Shown piece after piece: positions 55,701 to 60,048 of a stretch of 64,000 nt of DNA. Below the pieces are notes generated by a model, which was not told the origin of the DNA, ran no database searches, and saw nothing but the letters and a program-made list of their open reading frames with translations. The position numbers and the translations under genes were made by a program. The DNA lies in NCBI RefSeq assembly GCF_033115175.1, contig NC_084831.1:15415138-15479137 (forward strand), in the 5' to 3' direction. How positions within the stretch are numbered: the stretch's first letter is position 1; every line of letters begins with the position of its first letter. This DNA is from Lepus europaeus (lineage: Eukaryota; Chordata; Mammalia; Lagomorpha; Leporidae).

Positions 55701-56928
55701 AAAGAGGAAGCGACTCCGGAGCAGGAGGAGAGACCCGGGCCCGCTCAGCTCAGCGTGCAGAGGCCAGGCTTTTGCGTCTCACAGCTCTGTGCCCTTGGGC
55801 ACGTTTCCGACGCTCTCTAAGCCTGTTTCTCGTCTCATCTCATCTTGGGTCCTGGCAAGACTGGCCCCACCAGGGTCTAGCTGCAATTCTGGCTTTCCCG
55901 TTGTAGGCCTCTGTGGATCGGGATAAGCCACGGGATAAGTCTCTGCTCTCTGAGACGGGAGGAGGAGAGCTCGCTTCCTTAGAATCGTGGAGACGTAAGG
56001 GCCTCCGCGGAATGCCTGGTGCAGTGGGTGCTCAGCACCCCACGGCAGAGTACTACTAAGTGCACAGTGTTCTGGACTTGAAGGCTCTGGGTGTGTGCGG
56101 GAGGGAGGCATCACTAGTGTCCACAGGCAGAGTGCAGGCGTCGGGCCCAACAGGGGCCAGGCAGGGCGGGCAGCCTGCGCTCTGCACAGAGACCCACAGG
56201 GCCGCCCTGAGAGGTAGGGAGTGCCCGGTCCCCAGTGGTGGGAAAGCCCACGCAGGGAGAGCAGGGCAGAGACCTTGAAAGTCTCAGAGGTTGGAGGTGG
56301 TGGCCCCAGGCCCCAGGTCAGGCTTACCGGTGCCCAGGCGTCGGAACTGAAACCCCTGGGGGGACGTGACGTAGGAGGCGATGGCGCCGCCGGAGACGAC
56401 CCTCTGCAGCACGTCCTGAATCTGGGCGCCGTCCGCATTGCCTTCCGAGCCCACGTCCAGCTCCACAAAGACCCAGCCGTCCAGCTCCCTGCCGATGGGG
56501 ATGGGCGCGGGGAGGCTGAGGACCACGCCTGAGGCAGGTCCTGTTCGCGGAGCTGGGCAACGAGGGGCCCAGTTCTCCCCGCCCCGGTTCCCCAATTTCC
56601 ACCGATGGCCACTCGTCCCCGCAGGCCCCGCCTGCCTGCCCTCGGTGCCCAGGGGGACCCTTCTCACTTGATGAACACCACGCTGACCACCTGGTCTCCA
56701 GGAATCTTCGCGTACTCCATCTCCAGCTGGGGAGGAACACAGCAGCCATCAGCCCCCAGACGTCTTCCCGCCGCCCCCAGCCCTGCCCGGCCACACTGAG
56801 GGTGCTCCCCGTCCTCACCTTGTCCACCACGGCATCGGACACCTCCCGGAACTCCCTGGAGCCTGCATCCTCCAGCCGAGGGCTGTACTCGATGGAGTGG
56901 GTAAAATTCACCAGGGCCCGGAAGTACA
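1591..56928 (-). CDS. HSPG2: HSPG2: perlecan core protein (exons 4-97 of the constitutive transcript; exons 1-3 outside)
   Basis: Perlecan is a secreted modular proteoglycan of basement membranes and cartilage. It binds laminin, nidogen, collagen IV, integrins and heparin-binding growth factors, and its C-terminal fragment endorepellin is anti-angiogenic. Ninety-four minus-strand exons carry SEA, 4 LDLa, 22 Ig, 3 laminin IV with laminin-type EGF clusters, and 3 LG plus 4 EGF modules in the vertebrate perlecan order. All introns are GT-AG. Summed exon lengths give 12,932 nt with consistent phases throughout, about 4310 residues after the split first codon, equal to human residues 82-4391. The C-terminus reads GANTRPCPS, as in human. 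Exon 4 starts with two bases of a split codon, so exon 3 must end in phase 1; exons 1-3 were not found before 64000. Exon numbers assume the 97-exon human gene. Extra exon candidates are listed separately and are not in this count. Confidence 0.98.
2927..4465 (-). other. HSPG2 intron 91: MIR copies, an inverted exon-edge copy and an unexplained CpG-rich block
   Basis: The longest intron in the endorepellin part. Recognisable contents are a MIR-like element at about 3845-4060 (plus), a shorter MIR fragment near 3505-3570, and a 42-nt inverted copy of the exon 91 acceptor region at 3577-3618. Position 3085-3330 holds a CpG-rich block with an AATAAA at about 3262-3267 on plus that I could not assign to any gene or repeat. 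Confidence 0.7.
3845..4060 (+). repeat. MIR-like ancient SINE
   Basis: Carries the MIR core order: loss of AAGGACACTAAGGCACAGAG-type sequence, then GTCACACAGCTATTAAG, then GACTTGAACCCAGGCAG. Degenerate and old; boundaries approximate. Confidence 0.8.
4466..4522 (-). CDS. HSPG2: HSPG2 exon 91: linker with the BMP1/tolloid cleavage site region
   Basis: A 57-nt exon encoding the linker between the last EGF module and LG3 ([19 protein letters not shown], with the final codon split). In human perlecan, BMP1/tolloid-like proteases cut between Asn and Asp at the GGN-DAPGQ junction to release LG3. Here the junction reads GGS-DAPGQ: the P1' Asp is kept and P1 is Ser. It is flanked by introns of 1539 nt (to LG3) and 104 nt (to exon 90). 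Confidence 0.93.
4627..5004 (-). CDS. HSPG2: HSPG2 exons 89-90: end of LG2 and EGF modules 3-4
   Basis: Exon 89 (4833-5004) starts [19 protein letters not shown], the last LG2 strand, then encodes an EGF module with [18 protein letters not shown] and ends LCHDGFKG. Exon 90 (4627-4749) encodes the next EGF ([12 protein letters not shown] through [12 protein letters not shown]). All six Cys of each EGF are visible across the exons. Both introns are phase 1, the usual arrangement for EGF modules. Confidence 0.96.
5335..6062 (-). CDS. HSPG2: HSPG2 exons 87-88: LG2 module
   Basis: Exon 87 (5841-6062) begins [19 protein letters not shown] and ends YELGSG. Exon 88 (5335-5579) continues [20 protein letters not shown] through HGCVGE; the fold is completed in exon 89. 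It has the LG hallmarks: a GILVFSGG strand, ALGRWHRV, and a GGV...FHGCVGE C-terminal Cys region. LG1-LG2 of endorepellin bind VEGFR2 in human. Intron 86 (6063-6448) carries a stray 33-nt copy of exon 92. Confidence 0.96.
6202..6234 (-). repeat. 33-nt direct copy of part of exon 92 inside intron 86
   Basis: Plus 6202-6234 matches 2856-2888 (exon 92) at 32 of 33 positions, same orientation. The single difference is T at 6217 versus C at 2871. Sequence outside the 33 nt does not match, and the copy has no reading frame of its own. Confidence 0.9.
6449..7097 (-). CDS. HSPG2: HSPG2 exons 85-86: EGF modules 1-2
   Basis: Exon 85 (6989-7097) codes [20 protein letters not shown] and [13 protein letters not shown]. 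Exon 86 (6449-6547) codes [20 protein letters not shown] and [10 protein letters not shown]. These are the paired EGF modules between LG1 and LG2. Exon 85 starts in phase 0 after the CRDRPCQ end of exon 84 and ends in phase 1. Intron 85 (6548-6988) has a possible 24-nt in-frame microexon at 6819-6842 with weaker splice signals. Confidence 0.96.
7222..9183 (-). CDS. HSPG2: HSPG2 exons 80-84: LG1 module of endorepellin
   Basis: Exons: 80 (9067-9183), 81 (8410-8521), 82 (7665-7809), 83 (7478-7577), 84 (7222-7331). The module starts [20 protein letters not shown] and includes [44 protein letters not shown] and the closing [13 protein letters not shown]. Exon 84 also carries the start of the first EGF ([10 protein letters not shown]). 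LG1 begins endorepellin. Intron 80 (8522-9066) contains the LG-like 18-nt microexon candidate at 8771-8788. Confidence 0.97.
8771..8788 (-). CDS. HSPG2: Candidate 18-nt microexon in LG1 (exon 80b)
   Basis: Minus-strand reading: a long CT-rich tract, ending ACTCTCACTGTCCAG, then the 18-nt exon, then GTGAGTCT, a near-perfect donor. Inserted between exon 80 (ends phase 1) and exon 81 it keeps frame and changes SADG-MLLYNG into SADG-LLLYSG-MLLYNG, i.e. it duplicates the LG strand motif. Agrin and neurexin LG modules are known to take short in-frame splice inserts that change ligand binding, so the design has precedent. I have no transcript evidence, and such a short exon can arise by chance; but phase, signal strength and coding homology agree. 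Confidence 0.6.
9272..15302 (-). CDS. HSPG2: HSPG2 exons 69-79: Ig modules 16-22
   Basis: Exons: 69 (15162-15302), 70 (14722-14856), 71 (14338-14519), 72 (13843-14038), 73 (13398-13577), 74 (12855-13115), 75 (11622-11826), 76 (11016-11113), 77 (10374-10640), 78 (9611-9720), 79 (9272-9419). These I-set Ig domains are less alike than Ig6-15 and have varied exon structure: two (exons 74 and 77) are single-exon domains. Marker segments are [111 protein letters not shown] and [14 protein letters not shown]. Each domain keeps the Cys pair and the D-x-G/A-x-Y-x-C signature. The last domain runs straight into LG1. Confidence 0.96.
10741..10772 (+). repeat. (TCAC)n microsatellite
   Basis: ATTCACTCACTCACTCACTC and on: seven to eight TCAC units in intron 76. 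Confidence 0.95.
11957..12400 (+). repeat. L2-like then MIR-like ancient repeats
   Basis: CATCCATTCATTCGCTCACT with GCGAACATGTATGAGGGC is the L2 3' pattern; from about 12225 GCAGATGAAGAAACCGGCG and GTACAGCCAGCAAGTGACCG is MIR. In intron 74. Confidence 0.6.
15438..20824 (-). CDS. HSPG2: HSPG2 exons 59-68: Ig modules 11-15 of the homogeneous array
   Basis: Exon pairs: 59/60 (20673-20824, 20076-20211), 61/62 (19819-19970, 19482-19620), 63/64 (18814-18965, 18465-18612), 65/66 (17360-17511, 16822-16963), 67/68 (15924-16075, 15438-15579). Each Ig module is split by a phase-0 intron after a (R/G/H)HQ codon triplet and separated from the next by a phase-1 intron; every first exon is exactly 152 nt. 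The repeated core is PIRIESSSS(H)VAEGQTLDL then [14 protein letters not shown](Y/H)(K/R)RGGSLP. Second exons carry HGS(R/H)LRL and [10 protein letters not shown]. Modules 11 and 12 use the variants [19 protein letters not shown] and [19 protein letters not shown]. Domain IV is the elongated central rod; in human it binds nidogen, fibronectin and others. Confidence 0.97.
16385..16738 (+). repeat. C-repeat SINE with expanded (AT)n tail
   Basis: Body CAGTTTCCTGTAATGTGCCT, CCAAGTGGGAGACCCAGATT, CTGCCTTTCAAATAAATCTT, followed by a 50-nt pure (AT)n run at 16689-16738. In intron 66. Confidence 0.85.
17700..17910 (-). repeat. MIR-like ancient SINE
   Basis: On plus: CTTGGAAAGCCACTTCACCG, GTTTCCCCATCTGTGAAATG, the reverse-orientation MIR core. 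In intron 64. Confidence 0.75.
20925..25083 (-). CDS. HSPG2: HSPG2 exons 49-58: Ig modules 6-10 of the homogeneous array
   Basis: Exon pairs: 49/50 (24926-25083, 24623-24773), 51/52 (23786-23937, 23564-23699), 53/54 (23010-23161, 22714-22849), 55/56 (22491-22639, 21741-21876), 57/58 (21453-21604, 20925-21063). Same two-exon module plan as Ig11-15. Modules start [57 protein letters not shown] and [12 protein letters not shown]. Module order matches human one for one, so I see no expansion or contraction here, unlike the Ig number differences reported between human and mouse. Donor-side intron sequence of exons 55, 57 and 59 is shared (GTATGGAGCT), pointing to conversion or duplication that included intron edges. 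Confidence 0.97.
22195..22400 (+). repeat. MIR-like ancient SINE
   Basis: GGCACAGAGAGGTTAGGTAG, CTTGGCCAAGGTGACAGACT, CCAGGACTCACACCCAGGCT. In intron 55. Confidence 0.75.
24225..24430 (+). repeat. MIR-like ancient SINE
   Basis: CATTTCACAGATAAGGAAAC, TGAGGCCTCCGCAGG, CCGGATTTGAACCCAGGCC: full MIR core order. In intron 50. Confidence 0.85.
25177..29197 (-). CDS. HSPG2: HSPG2 exons 41-48: Ig modules 2-5, start of domain IV
   Basis: Exons: 41 (29030-29197), 42 (28795-28905), 43 (27132-27232), 44 (26860-27040), 45 (26079-26204), 46 (25786-25938), 47 (25566-25708), 48 (25177-25312). Two exons per Ig: [17 protein letters not shown] then [32 protein letters not shown] then [35 protein letters not shown] then [29 protein letters not shown] then [16 protein letters not shown]. 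All Cys pairs are present. Ig3, coded by exons 43/44, is the human nidogen/fibulin-2-binding module. The longer introns hold an L2-like tract (26320-26760) and pyrimidine-rich DNA (27233-28794). Confidence 0.97.
26320..26760. repeat. L2-like ancient LINE fragment
   Basis: Contains the L2 3' end signature GGGCCTTTGCACGTGCTGCT followed by degenerate sequence, upstream of exon 44. Orientation and edges not resolved. Confidence 0.55.
27233..28794 (-). other. HSPG2 intron 42, no gene seen
   Basis: 1562 nt between exons 42 and 43. The plus strand is pyrimidine-rich (many CTCCCTT runs) with no convincing exon, RNA gene or young retroposon that I could recognise. Confidence 0.6.
29340..32535 (-). 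CDS. HSPG2: HSPG2 exons 37-40: third laminin-type EGF cluster
   Basis: Exons: 37 (32422-32535), 38 (31115-31242), 39 (30909-30995), 40 (29340-29398). They code [46 protein letters not shown]...[13 protein letters not shown] and [19 protein letters not shown], eight-Cys laminin EGF repeats that close domain III. Exon phases and lengths (114, 128, 87, 59) repeat those of the two earlier clusters (27-30 and 17-20), showing that the [laminin IV + LE] block was triplicated as a unit. Introns 37 and 39 hold C-repeat SINEs. Confidence 0.96.
29641..29972 (+). repeat. Lagomorph C-repeat SINE
   Basis: Starts GGGGCCAGCGCTGTGGCATA (tRNA-derived head), has GGTTCATATCCCGGCTGCTC and AAGATGGCCCAAGTTCTTGG, ends with CT-rich tract, AATAAATAAATAAATCTTT and poly(A). 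In intron 39. Confidence 0.93.
29981..30275 (+). repeat. Older, diverged C-repeat SINE
   Basis: Directly follows the previous copy: GGGTGGATGTTTGAGGCAGA, CCTGGGTTCAAGTCCTGGCT, CCACCCACGTGGGAGACC, ends AATAAAATCTTG. More diverged. Confidence 0.8.
31445..31675 (+). repeat. Degenerate C-repeat SINE
   Basis: GATGGCTCAAGTACTTGGGT, CAGGTGGGAGACCCAGATGG, ending AATAAAAACAATAAATAAAA. Head poorly preserved; left edge approximate. In intron 37. Confidence 0.7.
33029..33335 (+). repeat. Lagomorph C-repeat SINE
   Basis: GGGGCCGACACTGTGGCATT head, GGTTCAAGTCCAGGCTGCTC, AAGATGGCCCAAGTGCTTGG, tail AATAAATAAATAAATCTTAA. In intron 36, which otherwise holds a MIR-like tract at about 34035-34260. Confidence 0.92.
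34332..40617 (-). CDS. HSPG2: HSPG2 exons 33-36: third laminin IV module
   Basis: Exons: 33 (40426-40617), 34 (35154-35246), 35 (34765-34845), 36 (34332-34562). Exon 33 starts [19 protein letters not shown] and ends [14 protein letters not shown]. Exon 34 starts [20 protein letters not shown]. Exon 36 carries [20 protein letters not shown] and ends in the first half of an LE repeat ([14 protein letters not shown]). All exon borders are phase 0. Intron 33 is 5179 nt, far longer than the equivalent introns in the first two laminin IV modules (533 nt for exon 14-15, 160 nt for exon 23-24), and it contains four additional exon candidates (next entries). Confidence 0.95.
36838..37100 (+). repeat. 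Degenerate C-repeat SINE in intron 33
   Basis: CACTGGCTCAAGTCCTGGCT, CTGCCAATGTGCCTGGGAAA, TGGGAGACCTGGCTGGAG, tail ATACATAAATCTCTTAAAG. Head eroded; left edge approximate. Confidence 0.75.
37421..37504 (-). CDS. HSPG2: Candidate exon 33e: alternative laminin IV segment
   Basis: 84 nt, phase 0 on both sides, 28 codons with no stop. Acceptor CTGTCCTCTGTCCTAG|TTT, donor AAG|GTAACG. It encodes [13 protein letters not shown] then [15 protein letters not shown] and would splice directly to exon 34 (VAAYGGKL). This is homologous to the end of exon 33 ([14 protein letters not shown]) and to the same point in the other laminin IV modules ([26 protein letters not shown]). Eight of 14 aligned residues equal exon 33. 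It is a second version of a conserved structural segment, so I read it as a real alternative exon, not as chance ORF. Confidence 0.72.
37769..38060 (+). repeat. C-repeat SINE between the candidate exons
   Basis: GGGACCGGCACTGTGGCGCA head, GAAGATGGCCCAAGGATTCG, tail TTTCAAATAAACACAGTTTA. Lies in the stretch between candidate exons 33d and 33e and does not overlap either. Confidence 0.88.
38205..38411 (-). CDS. HSPG2: Candidate exon 33d: helix plus Ser-rich tract
   Basis: 207 nt, phase 0 both sides, 69 codons. The acceptor is very strong (CCTTCCTCTCCTGCCCCCCCAG) and the donor is CAG|GTATGT. Encodes [20 protein letters not shown] (likely amphipathic helix), a Pro/Arg-rich stretch, then a Ser tract from a (TCC)n/(TCT)n microsatellite and PPAGPQ. 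The microsatellite resembles a polypyrimidine tract, so a shorter exon using an internal boundary is possible. Confidence 0.6.
38906..39007 (-). CDS. HSPG2: Candidate exon 33c
   Basis: 102 nt, phase 0 both sides, 34 codons: [20 protein letters not shown] then [14 protein letters not shown]. Acceptor CCTCCACCCCATCAG (moderate), donor CAG|GTAACT. Begins with an NRT N-glycosylation sequon. No homology recognised. Confidence 0.58.
39429..39467 (-). CDS. HSPG2: Candidate exon 33b
   Basis: 39 nt, phase 0 both sides, 13 codons ([13 protein letters not shown]). Acceptor CTCTGTGCCCCACAG, donor CAG|GTAGGC. Small and basic. Supported by in-phase company with 33c-33e more than by itself. Confidence 0.55.
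40804..42703 (-). CDS. HSPG2: HSPG2 exons 27-32: second laminin-type EGF cluster
   Basis: Exons: 27 (42590-42703), 28 (42381-42508), 29 (41940-42026), 30 (41526-41575), 31 (41134-41228), 32 (40804-40944). Segments [94 protein letters not shown] and [20 protein letters not shown] give consecutive eight-Cys LE repeats. Exon 32 ends [12 protein letters not shown], the lead into the third laminin IV module. Exon 28 uses a GTGCGT donor after CCA, confirmed by phase with exon 29 (Q-AAHTC). A MIR-like element lies at about 42140-42260. Confidence 0.96.
42904..44353 (-). CDS. HSPG2: HSPG2 exons 23-26: second laminin IV module
   Basis: Exons: 23 (44177-44353), 24 (43837-44016), 25 (43631-43749), 26 (42904-43015). 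Exon 23 reads [18 protein letters not shown] and ends [13 protein letters not shown]; exon 24 [19 protein letters not shown]; exon 25 [20 protein letters not shown]; exon 26 begins [15 protein letters not shown] and enters an LE repeat ([14 protein letters not shown]). Exon borders correspond to those of the first and third laminin IV modules. A MIR fragment sits near 43470-43555 in intron 25. Confidence 0.96.
44433..46900 (-). CDS. HSPG2: HSPG2 exons 17-22: first laminin-type EGF cluster
   Basis: Exons: 17 (46753-46900), 18 (46026-46153), 19 (45761-45847), 20 (45626-45684), 21 (45406-45473), 22 (44433-44573). Segments [101 protein letters not shown] and [20 protein letters not shown]. Exon 21 starts with CCCAGCAG, not the second AG three bases on; phase with exon 20 (ATC A|CC) decides this. 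The intron 21 region (44574-45405) holds a (CA)n tract near 45208-45230. Confidence 0.96.
46993..50943 (-). CDS. HSPG2: HSPG2 exons 13-16: start of domain III and first laminin IV module
   Basis: Exons: 13 (50797-50943), 14 (48000-48163), 15 (47287-47466), 16 (46993-47189). Exon 13 is the leading half LE repeat ([20 protein letters not shown], then [18 protein letters not shown]). Exon 14 [20 protein letters not shown] ends [13 protein letters not shown]; exon 15 [20 protein letters not shown]; exon 16 [20 protein letters not shown] to HSVEECR. Exon 13's donor is GTGCGT. Intron 13 (48164-50796) is mostly repeats. Confidence 0.96.
48583..48865 (+). repeat. C-repeat SINE in intron 13
   Basis: AAAGCCAGGCATTTGGTGTA head, GCCTGGGTTCGAGTTCTGGC, CCCATGTGGGAGACCTGGCT, A-rich tail. 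Preceded by a MIR-like tract (48420-48580) and followed by a (CA)n run at about 48938-48960. Confidence 0.85.
49035..49140. repeat. MER5A-like DNA transposon remnant
   Basis: Two inverted-repeat-like blocks AGCCACACGTGGCTATTAA and CAGCCACACGTGGCTGGTGA near each other, as in hAT-type MER5A elements. A similar but shorter piece is at about 19190-19295. Confidence 0.55.
50385..50575 (+). repeat. MIR-like ancient SINE
   Basis: CCCATCTTATAAATGAGAAA, ACTGAGCCACAAGACAGTGA, AGCCAGGATCCGAACCAGG: the MIR core order. In intron 13. Confidence 0.75.
51041..51422 (-). CDS. HSPG2: HSPG2 exons 11-12: Ig module 1
   Basis: Exon 11 (51278-51422) starts [20 protein letters not shown] and includes [20 protein letters not shown]. 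Exon 12 (51041-51192) has [20 protein letters not shown] and [18 protein letters not shown], ending in the IPQR linker. It is the single Ig module following the LDLa repeats in domain II. A poly-C tract (51566-51582) lies in intron 10 next to exon 10. Confidence 0.97.
51595..54957 (-). CDS. HSPG2: HSPG2 exons 7-10: four LDL-receptor class A modules (domain II)
   Basis: Exons: 7 (54829-54957), 8 (54322-54570), 9 (54115-54234), 10 (51595-51726). Each carries one LDLa with six Cys and the Ca-binding acidic motif: [40 protein letters not shown]. Exon 8 also holds the Ser/Thr/Pro-rich linker before LDLa2 ([15 protein letters not shown]), a likely mucin-type O-glycosylated spacer. All four exons are bounded by phase-1 introns except the 3' end of Ig1, typical of shuffled modules. 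Intron 9 (51727-54114) contains a large GGAT/GGGT minisatellite. Confidence 0.97.
52785..53430 (+). repeat. GGATGGATGGGT-type minisatellite with 39-nt higher-order unit
   Basis: Imperfect GGAT/GGGT tetramer repeats across about 650 nt. From 53111 onward TAGATACTGGATGGATATAT recurs with an exact 39-nt period: starts at 53111, 53150 (variant GTTGG), then 53241, 53280 and 53319. Lies in intron 9. Confidence 0.92.
55324..55374 (-). CDS. HSPG2: Candidate 51-nt cassette exon between SEA and LDLa1 (exon 6b)
   Basis: Minus reading: acceptor CTTCCTTTGCAG, exon of 51 nt (17 codons, phase 1 to phase 1), donor TCAG|GTGAGAG. It would change the junction GT-VPQIP to [24 protein letters not shown]. The product is a short Pro/Thr/Ser/Val spacer, plausible as an O-glycosylated hinge between the SEA module and the LDLa array. 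Frame is kept whether it is in or out. It is absent from the human canonical protein as I recall it. Confidence 0.6.
56328..56928 (-). CDS. HSPG2: HSPG2 exons 4-6: SEA module (domain I)
   Basis: Exons: 4 (56819-56928), 5 (56668-56726), 6 (56328-56488). They read [40 protein letters not shown] and [20 protein letters not shown] through FQFRRLGT. This is the SEA fold that in perlecan modulates glycosaminoglycan attachment to the upstream SGD triplets. The GSVVV self-cleavage motif of mucin SEA modules is not present ([11 protein letters not shown] instead). NFT is an N-glycosylation sequon. Exon 4 begins with the last two bases of a codon, so the upstream exon ends in phase 1. The SGD-bearing exons are outside the window. 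Confidence 0.97.
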
Positions 56929-57744
56929 CTGTGCAAAAAGGCGGGGTCACCATGAGGGCTCAGCCTGGCCTGCGGGGGCCTCAGGCAGCTGGACCAATGG
57001 GTGGACAAGGTGGGGGATGGGCTGCCACGTGCCCACAGCTGCGCCCAGTCCTGCCTAGAGGAACTCAGACCACAGTGGCCCTGGAAGGCTTGTCCACAGG
57101 TCCAAGTTGAAGCCCCAGTTTGAGTGACAGGGACAAGTCATGATGCAGAAGAGGAAACTGGCAGCTCAGGAGGATGGACAAGGAGGGGAGGCTTCCAGAG
57201 GGGCTGCCAAGCACAGGGATTACCCCCGGCTTCCCTGGCCAGTGTCTTCTCATCTCCCCACTCCGCCCAGCCATCATCTCCTCCAAGAAGACGGCCTGGA
57301 TTGGCTCCTCCTCTGGGCAACCACAGCACTCTGCTTCCCCAGGAGGGCACCTCTTGTGCCGCCTTGCATAGATCCTGCTGGGTCACGCGGGGGTCACGCG
57401 GGTCCCAGCAGCACTCGAGGGCTGGCGTGGGCCCCGGCCTCGCCTCTCCAAGTTTCTGTTTCCTGGCTTCTGTCACACTGGGCTGCCACGCACACGCACG
57501 CACCTCCCTCTGCTCAGACGCAGCCCTGCCACCCTCCTCCCTCCACCACACACAACGGCCTGGATGAATGCTTGGCCCACGTTCACGCCTGTGTCCCCAT
57601 GCCTGCAGAGCGCCTCCCAGCAGGTGCCTTGTAAGTGAGGGCTGAACAAACCTGATGTGCACATACAACTATTGCAACTATTGTTTCTTAAGCACCTGCT
57701 ATACACAAAGATGATTTCAAAGTGTTTATGAGCTCATACATGGG

Positions 57745-58078
57745 TTTCACTTTTGTTTTTCATGATTTATCTTATTCAAAAGGCAAAGTGACAGAGAGGG
57801 AGGGACAGAGATCTTCTAATCCAAGGGTTCACTTCTCAAGTGGCCACAATGGCCAAGGCAGGGCCAGGGAGAAGCCAGGAACCAGGCCCCCACCCGGGTC
57901 TCCCAAGTGCACCAGCGACAGGGCTCCAAGAGCCTGGGCCATCTTTGGCTGCCCTCTCAAGAGCATAAGCAGGGAACTGGACAGGAGTGGAGCAGCTGGG
58001 ACTCAAACCGGTGCTCCAATGTGGGATGCCGGCACAGCAGGCAGCAGCTTAACCCACCGCATCACACGCTGGCTCCTC
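57745..58078 (-). repeat. C-repeat SINE, reverse orientation
   Basis: Reads as reverse complement on plus: TTATTCAAAAGGCAAAGTGA at the tail side and AACCCACCGCATCACACGCT at the head side. Confidence 0.85.
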
Positions 58079-58157
58079 ACGTGTGTTATAAATACTAATT
58101 AAATCAAGTAGCCGATGCGTTCTAGGTGGAGGTACTTCGAGTCTGTGCAAAATGGAA

Positions 58158-58193
58158 TTACACTTGATCTTAGCCAAAAGACTGAGAAGTGAT
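58158..58193 (-). pseudogene. RNU2 (pseudogene): Truncated U2 snRNA pseudogene
   Basis: The minus strand begins ATCACTTCTCAGTCTTTTGG and continues CTAAGATCAAGTGTA, matching the first about 36 nt of U2 snRNA with three substitutions (G4A, G11A, C13T by my count). The match stops abruptly and no Sm site or 3' stem follows, so it is a retroposed 5' fragment, not a gene. Confidence 0.8.
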
Positions 58194-58280
58194 GGGAAAT
58201 GGAATCAAAAGAGAGGCATGTTTTGGTGCAAAAGACTCTCGAAATCCATGCATACAAGCAGTCTTCAAAAAGCTAATAGA

Positions 58281-58627
58281 GGCTGGCGCCGTGGCTCACT
58301 AGGCTAATCCTCCGCCTTGCAGCGCCAGCACACCGGGTTCTAGTCCCAGTCAGGGCGCCGGATTCTATCCCGGTTGCCCCTCTTCCAGGCCAGCTCTTTG
58401 CTATGGCCCGGGAGTGCAGTGGAGGATGGCCCAAGTGCTTGGGCCCTGCACCCCATGGGAGACCAGGAGAAGCACCTGGCTCCTGCCATCGGAACAGCGC
58501 GGTGCGCCGGCCGCAGCGCGCCAGCCGTGGCGGCCATTGGAGGGTGAACCTGCGGCAAAAGGAAGACCTTTCTCTCTGTCTCTCTCTCTCACTGCCCATT
58601 CTGCCTGTCAAAAAAAAAAAAAAAAAA
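58281..58627 (+). repeat. CSINE1-type lagomorph SINE (young)
   Basis: Nearly intact: GGCTGGCGCCGTGGCTCACT, AGGCTAATCCTCCGCCTTGC, GCCCCTCTTCCAGGCCAGC, GTGCAGTGGAGGATGGCCC, a CTCTCTCT tract and a pure poly(A) tail. This subfamily is a leporid marker and the best species evidence in the window. Confidence 0.95.
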
Positions 58628-58648
58628 CTAATAGAAAATGAATGCTGG

Positions 58649-58978
58649 GGCCGGCGCTGTGGCACAGCAGGTTAACGCCCTGGCCTGAAGCGCCGGCATC
58701 CCATATGGGCACTGGTTTGAGACCTGATGCTCTACTTCCTATCCAGTTCTCTGCTATGACCTGGGAAAGCAGAAAATGGCCCAAATCCTTGGGCCCCTGT
58801 ACCCATGTGGGAGACCCAGAAGAAGCTCCTGGCTCCTGGCTTCTGATTGGTGCAGCTCTGGCCATTGCGGCCAATTGGGGAGTGAACCATAGGATGGAAG
58901 ACACCTTTCTCTCTTTCTCTGCCTCTCCTCTCTGTAACTCTGATTTGCAAATAAATAAATGAATTAAAAAAAAAAAAA
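58649..58978 (+). repeat. C-repeat SINE
   Basis: GGGGCCGGCGCTGTGGCACA head, GCATCCCATATGGGCACTGG, GGGCCCCTGTACCCATGTGG, tail AAATAAATAAATGAATTAAA. Confidence 0.93.
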
Positions 58979-58989
58979 GCGCAGCCTCT

Positions 58990-59245
58990 GGGAGTGGGTG
59001 TTTGGCACAGCGGTTAAGATGCCTGCGCTCCATACATGAGTGCCAGGGTTCAAGTCCTGGCTGTTGCCCTGATTCAGCTTCCCGCTGATGCATAACCCGG
59101 GAACAGCAGGTGACAGCTCAAGGGCTTGCTTGGGTCCCTGCCACCCACATGGGAGGCACCCAGATTGAGTTCTGGACTCCTGGGCACTTGGGGAGTGAAC
59201 CCGTGGATGGGATCTCTCTATCTTTCAAATAAATAAATTAGGGGG
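58990..59245 (+). repeat. Older C-repeat SINE
   Basis: GGGAGTGGGTGTTTGGCACA, GGGTTCAAGTCCTGGCTGTT, CCACCCACATGGGAGGCACC, tail TTTCAAATAAATAAATTAG. Confidence 0.82.
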
Positions 59246-59360
59246 ACAAAAACCCTCAAAAACTCAACCTCTGCAGCCAAGTTGCATTCACAGCCCTGTG
59301 ACCTTGGGCAGGCACTGGACTTCCCTGAGCCCCATTTCTGCATCTGTAAAATGAGGCTGC

Positions 59361-59510
59361 TGGAGCGGGGGCTGTGGCGCAGCAGGTGAAGCCGCCACCG
59401 TGCTCTCAGTGCGCCAGTCTGAGTCCTGGACACGCTGCTTTTTTTTTTTTTTTTAAGATTTATTTATTTATTTGAAAGTCAGAGTTACACAGAGAGAGGG
59501 GAGGGAGGGA

Positions 59511-59557
<47 letters not shown>

Positions 59558-60048
59558 TCTATCTGCTGGTTAACTCTCTAATTGGCTGCAACAGTTGGAG
59601 CTGGGCCATTCCGAAGCCAGGAGCCAGGAGCTTCCTCCAGGTCTCCCACACGGGTGCAGGGCCCCAAGGACTTGGGCCATCTTCTACTGCTTTCCCAGGC
59701 CATAGCAGAGAGCTGGACTGGAAGTGGAGCAGCAGGGATATGAACCGGTGCCCATTGGGATGCCGGCACTGCAGGCGGCGGCTTTACCTGCTACGCCACA
59801 ATGCCAGCTCCCAAGCTGCTTCTGATCCAACACCCTGAAAATGTGCACCCTGGGAGGCAGCAAAGGGTGGCCCAAGTACTGGGCCCCTGCACCCATGTAG
59901 GAGACCAGGATGAAGTTCCTGGCTCCTGGTTTCGGCTTTGGGGAGTGTATCAGCAGATGGAAGATCTCTCTCTGAGTCTCTCCCTCTCTGCAGTTCTGCC
60001 TTTCAAATATAAATAAATCTTTGTAAAAAAAAAAAAAAAGAAAAGAAA
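59361..60048 (+). repeat. C-repeat SINE split by a second, inverted C-repeat (59441-59812)
   Basis: Outer copy: GGAGCGGGGGCTGTGGCGCA at its head, then its body resumes at about 59813 and ends in AAATAAATCTTTGTAAAA. Inner copy is inverted: poly(T) then AAGATTTATTTATTTATTTG, a long (GA)n run (59510-59553), and GCTACGCCACAATGCCAGC at its head. GCTGCTT flanks the inner copy on both sides, a probable target-site duplication. The outer copy itself splits a MIR (59265-59360 and 60049-60160). Confidence 0.88.
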
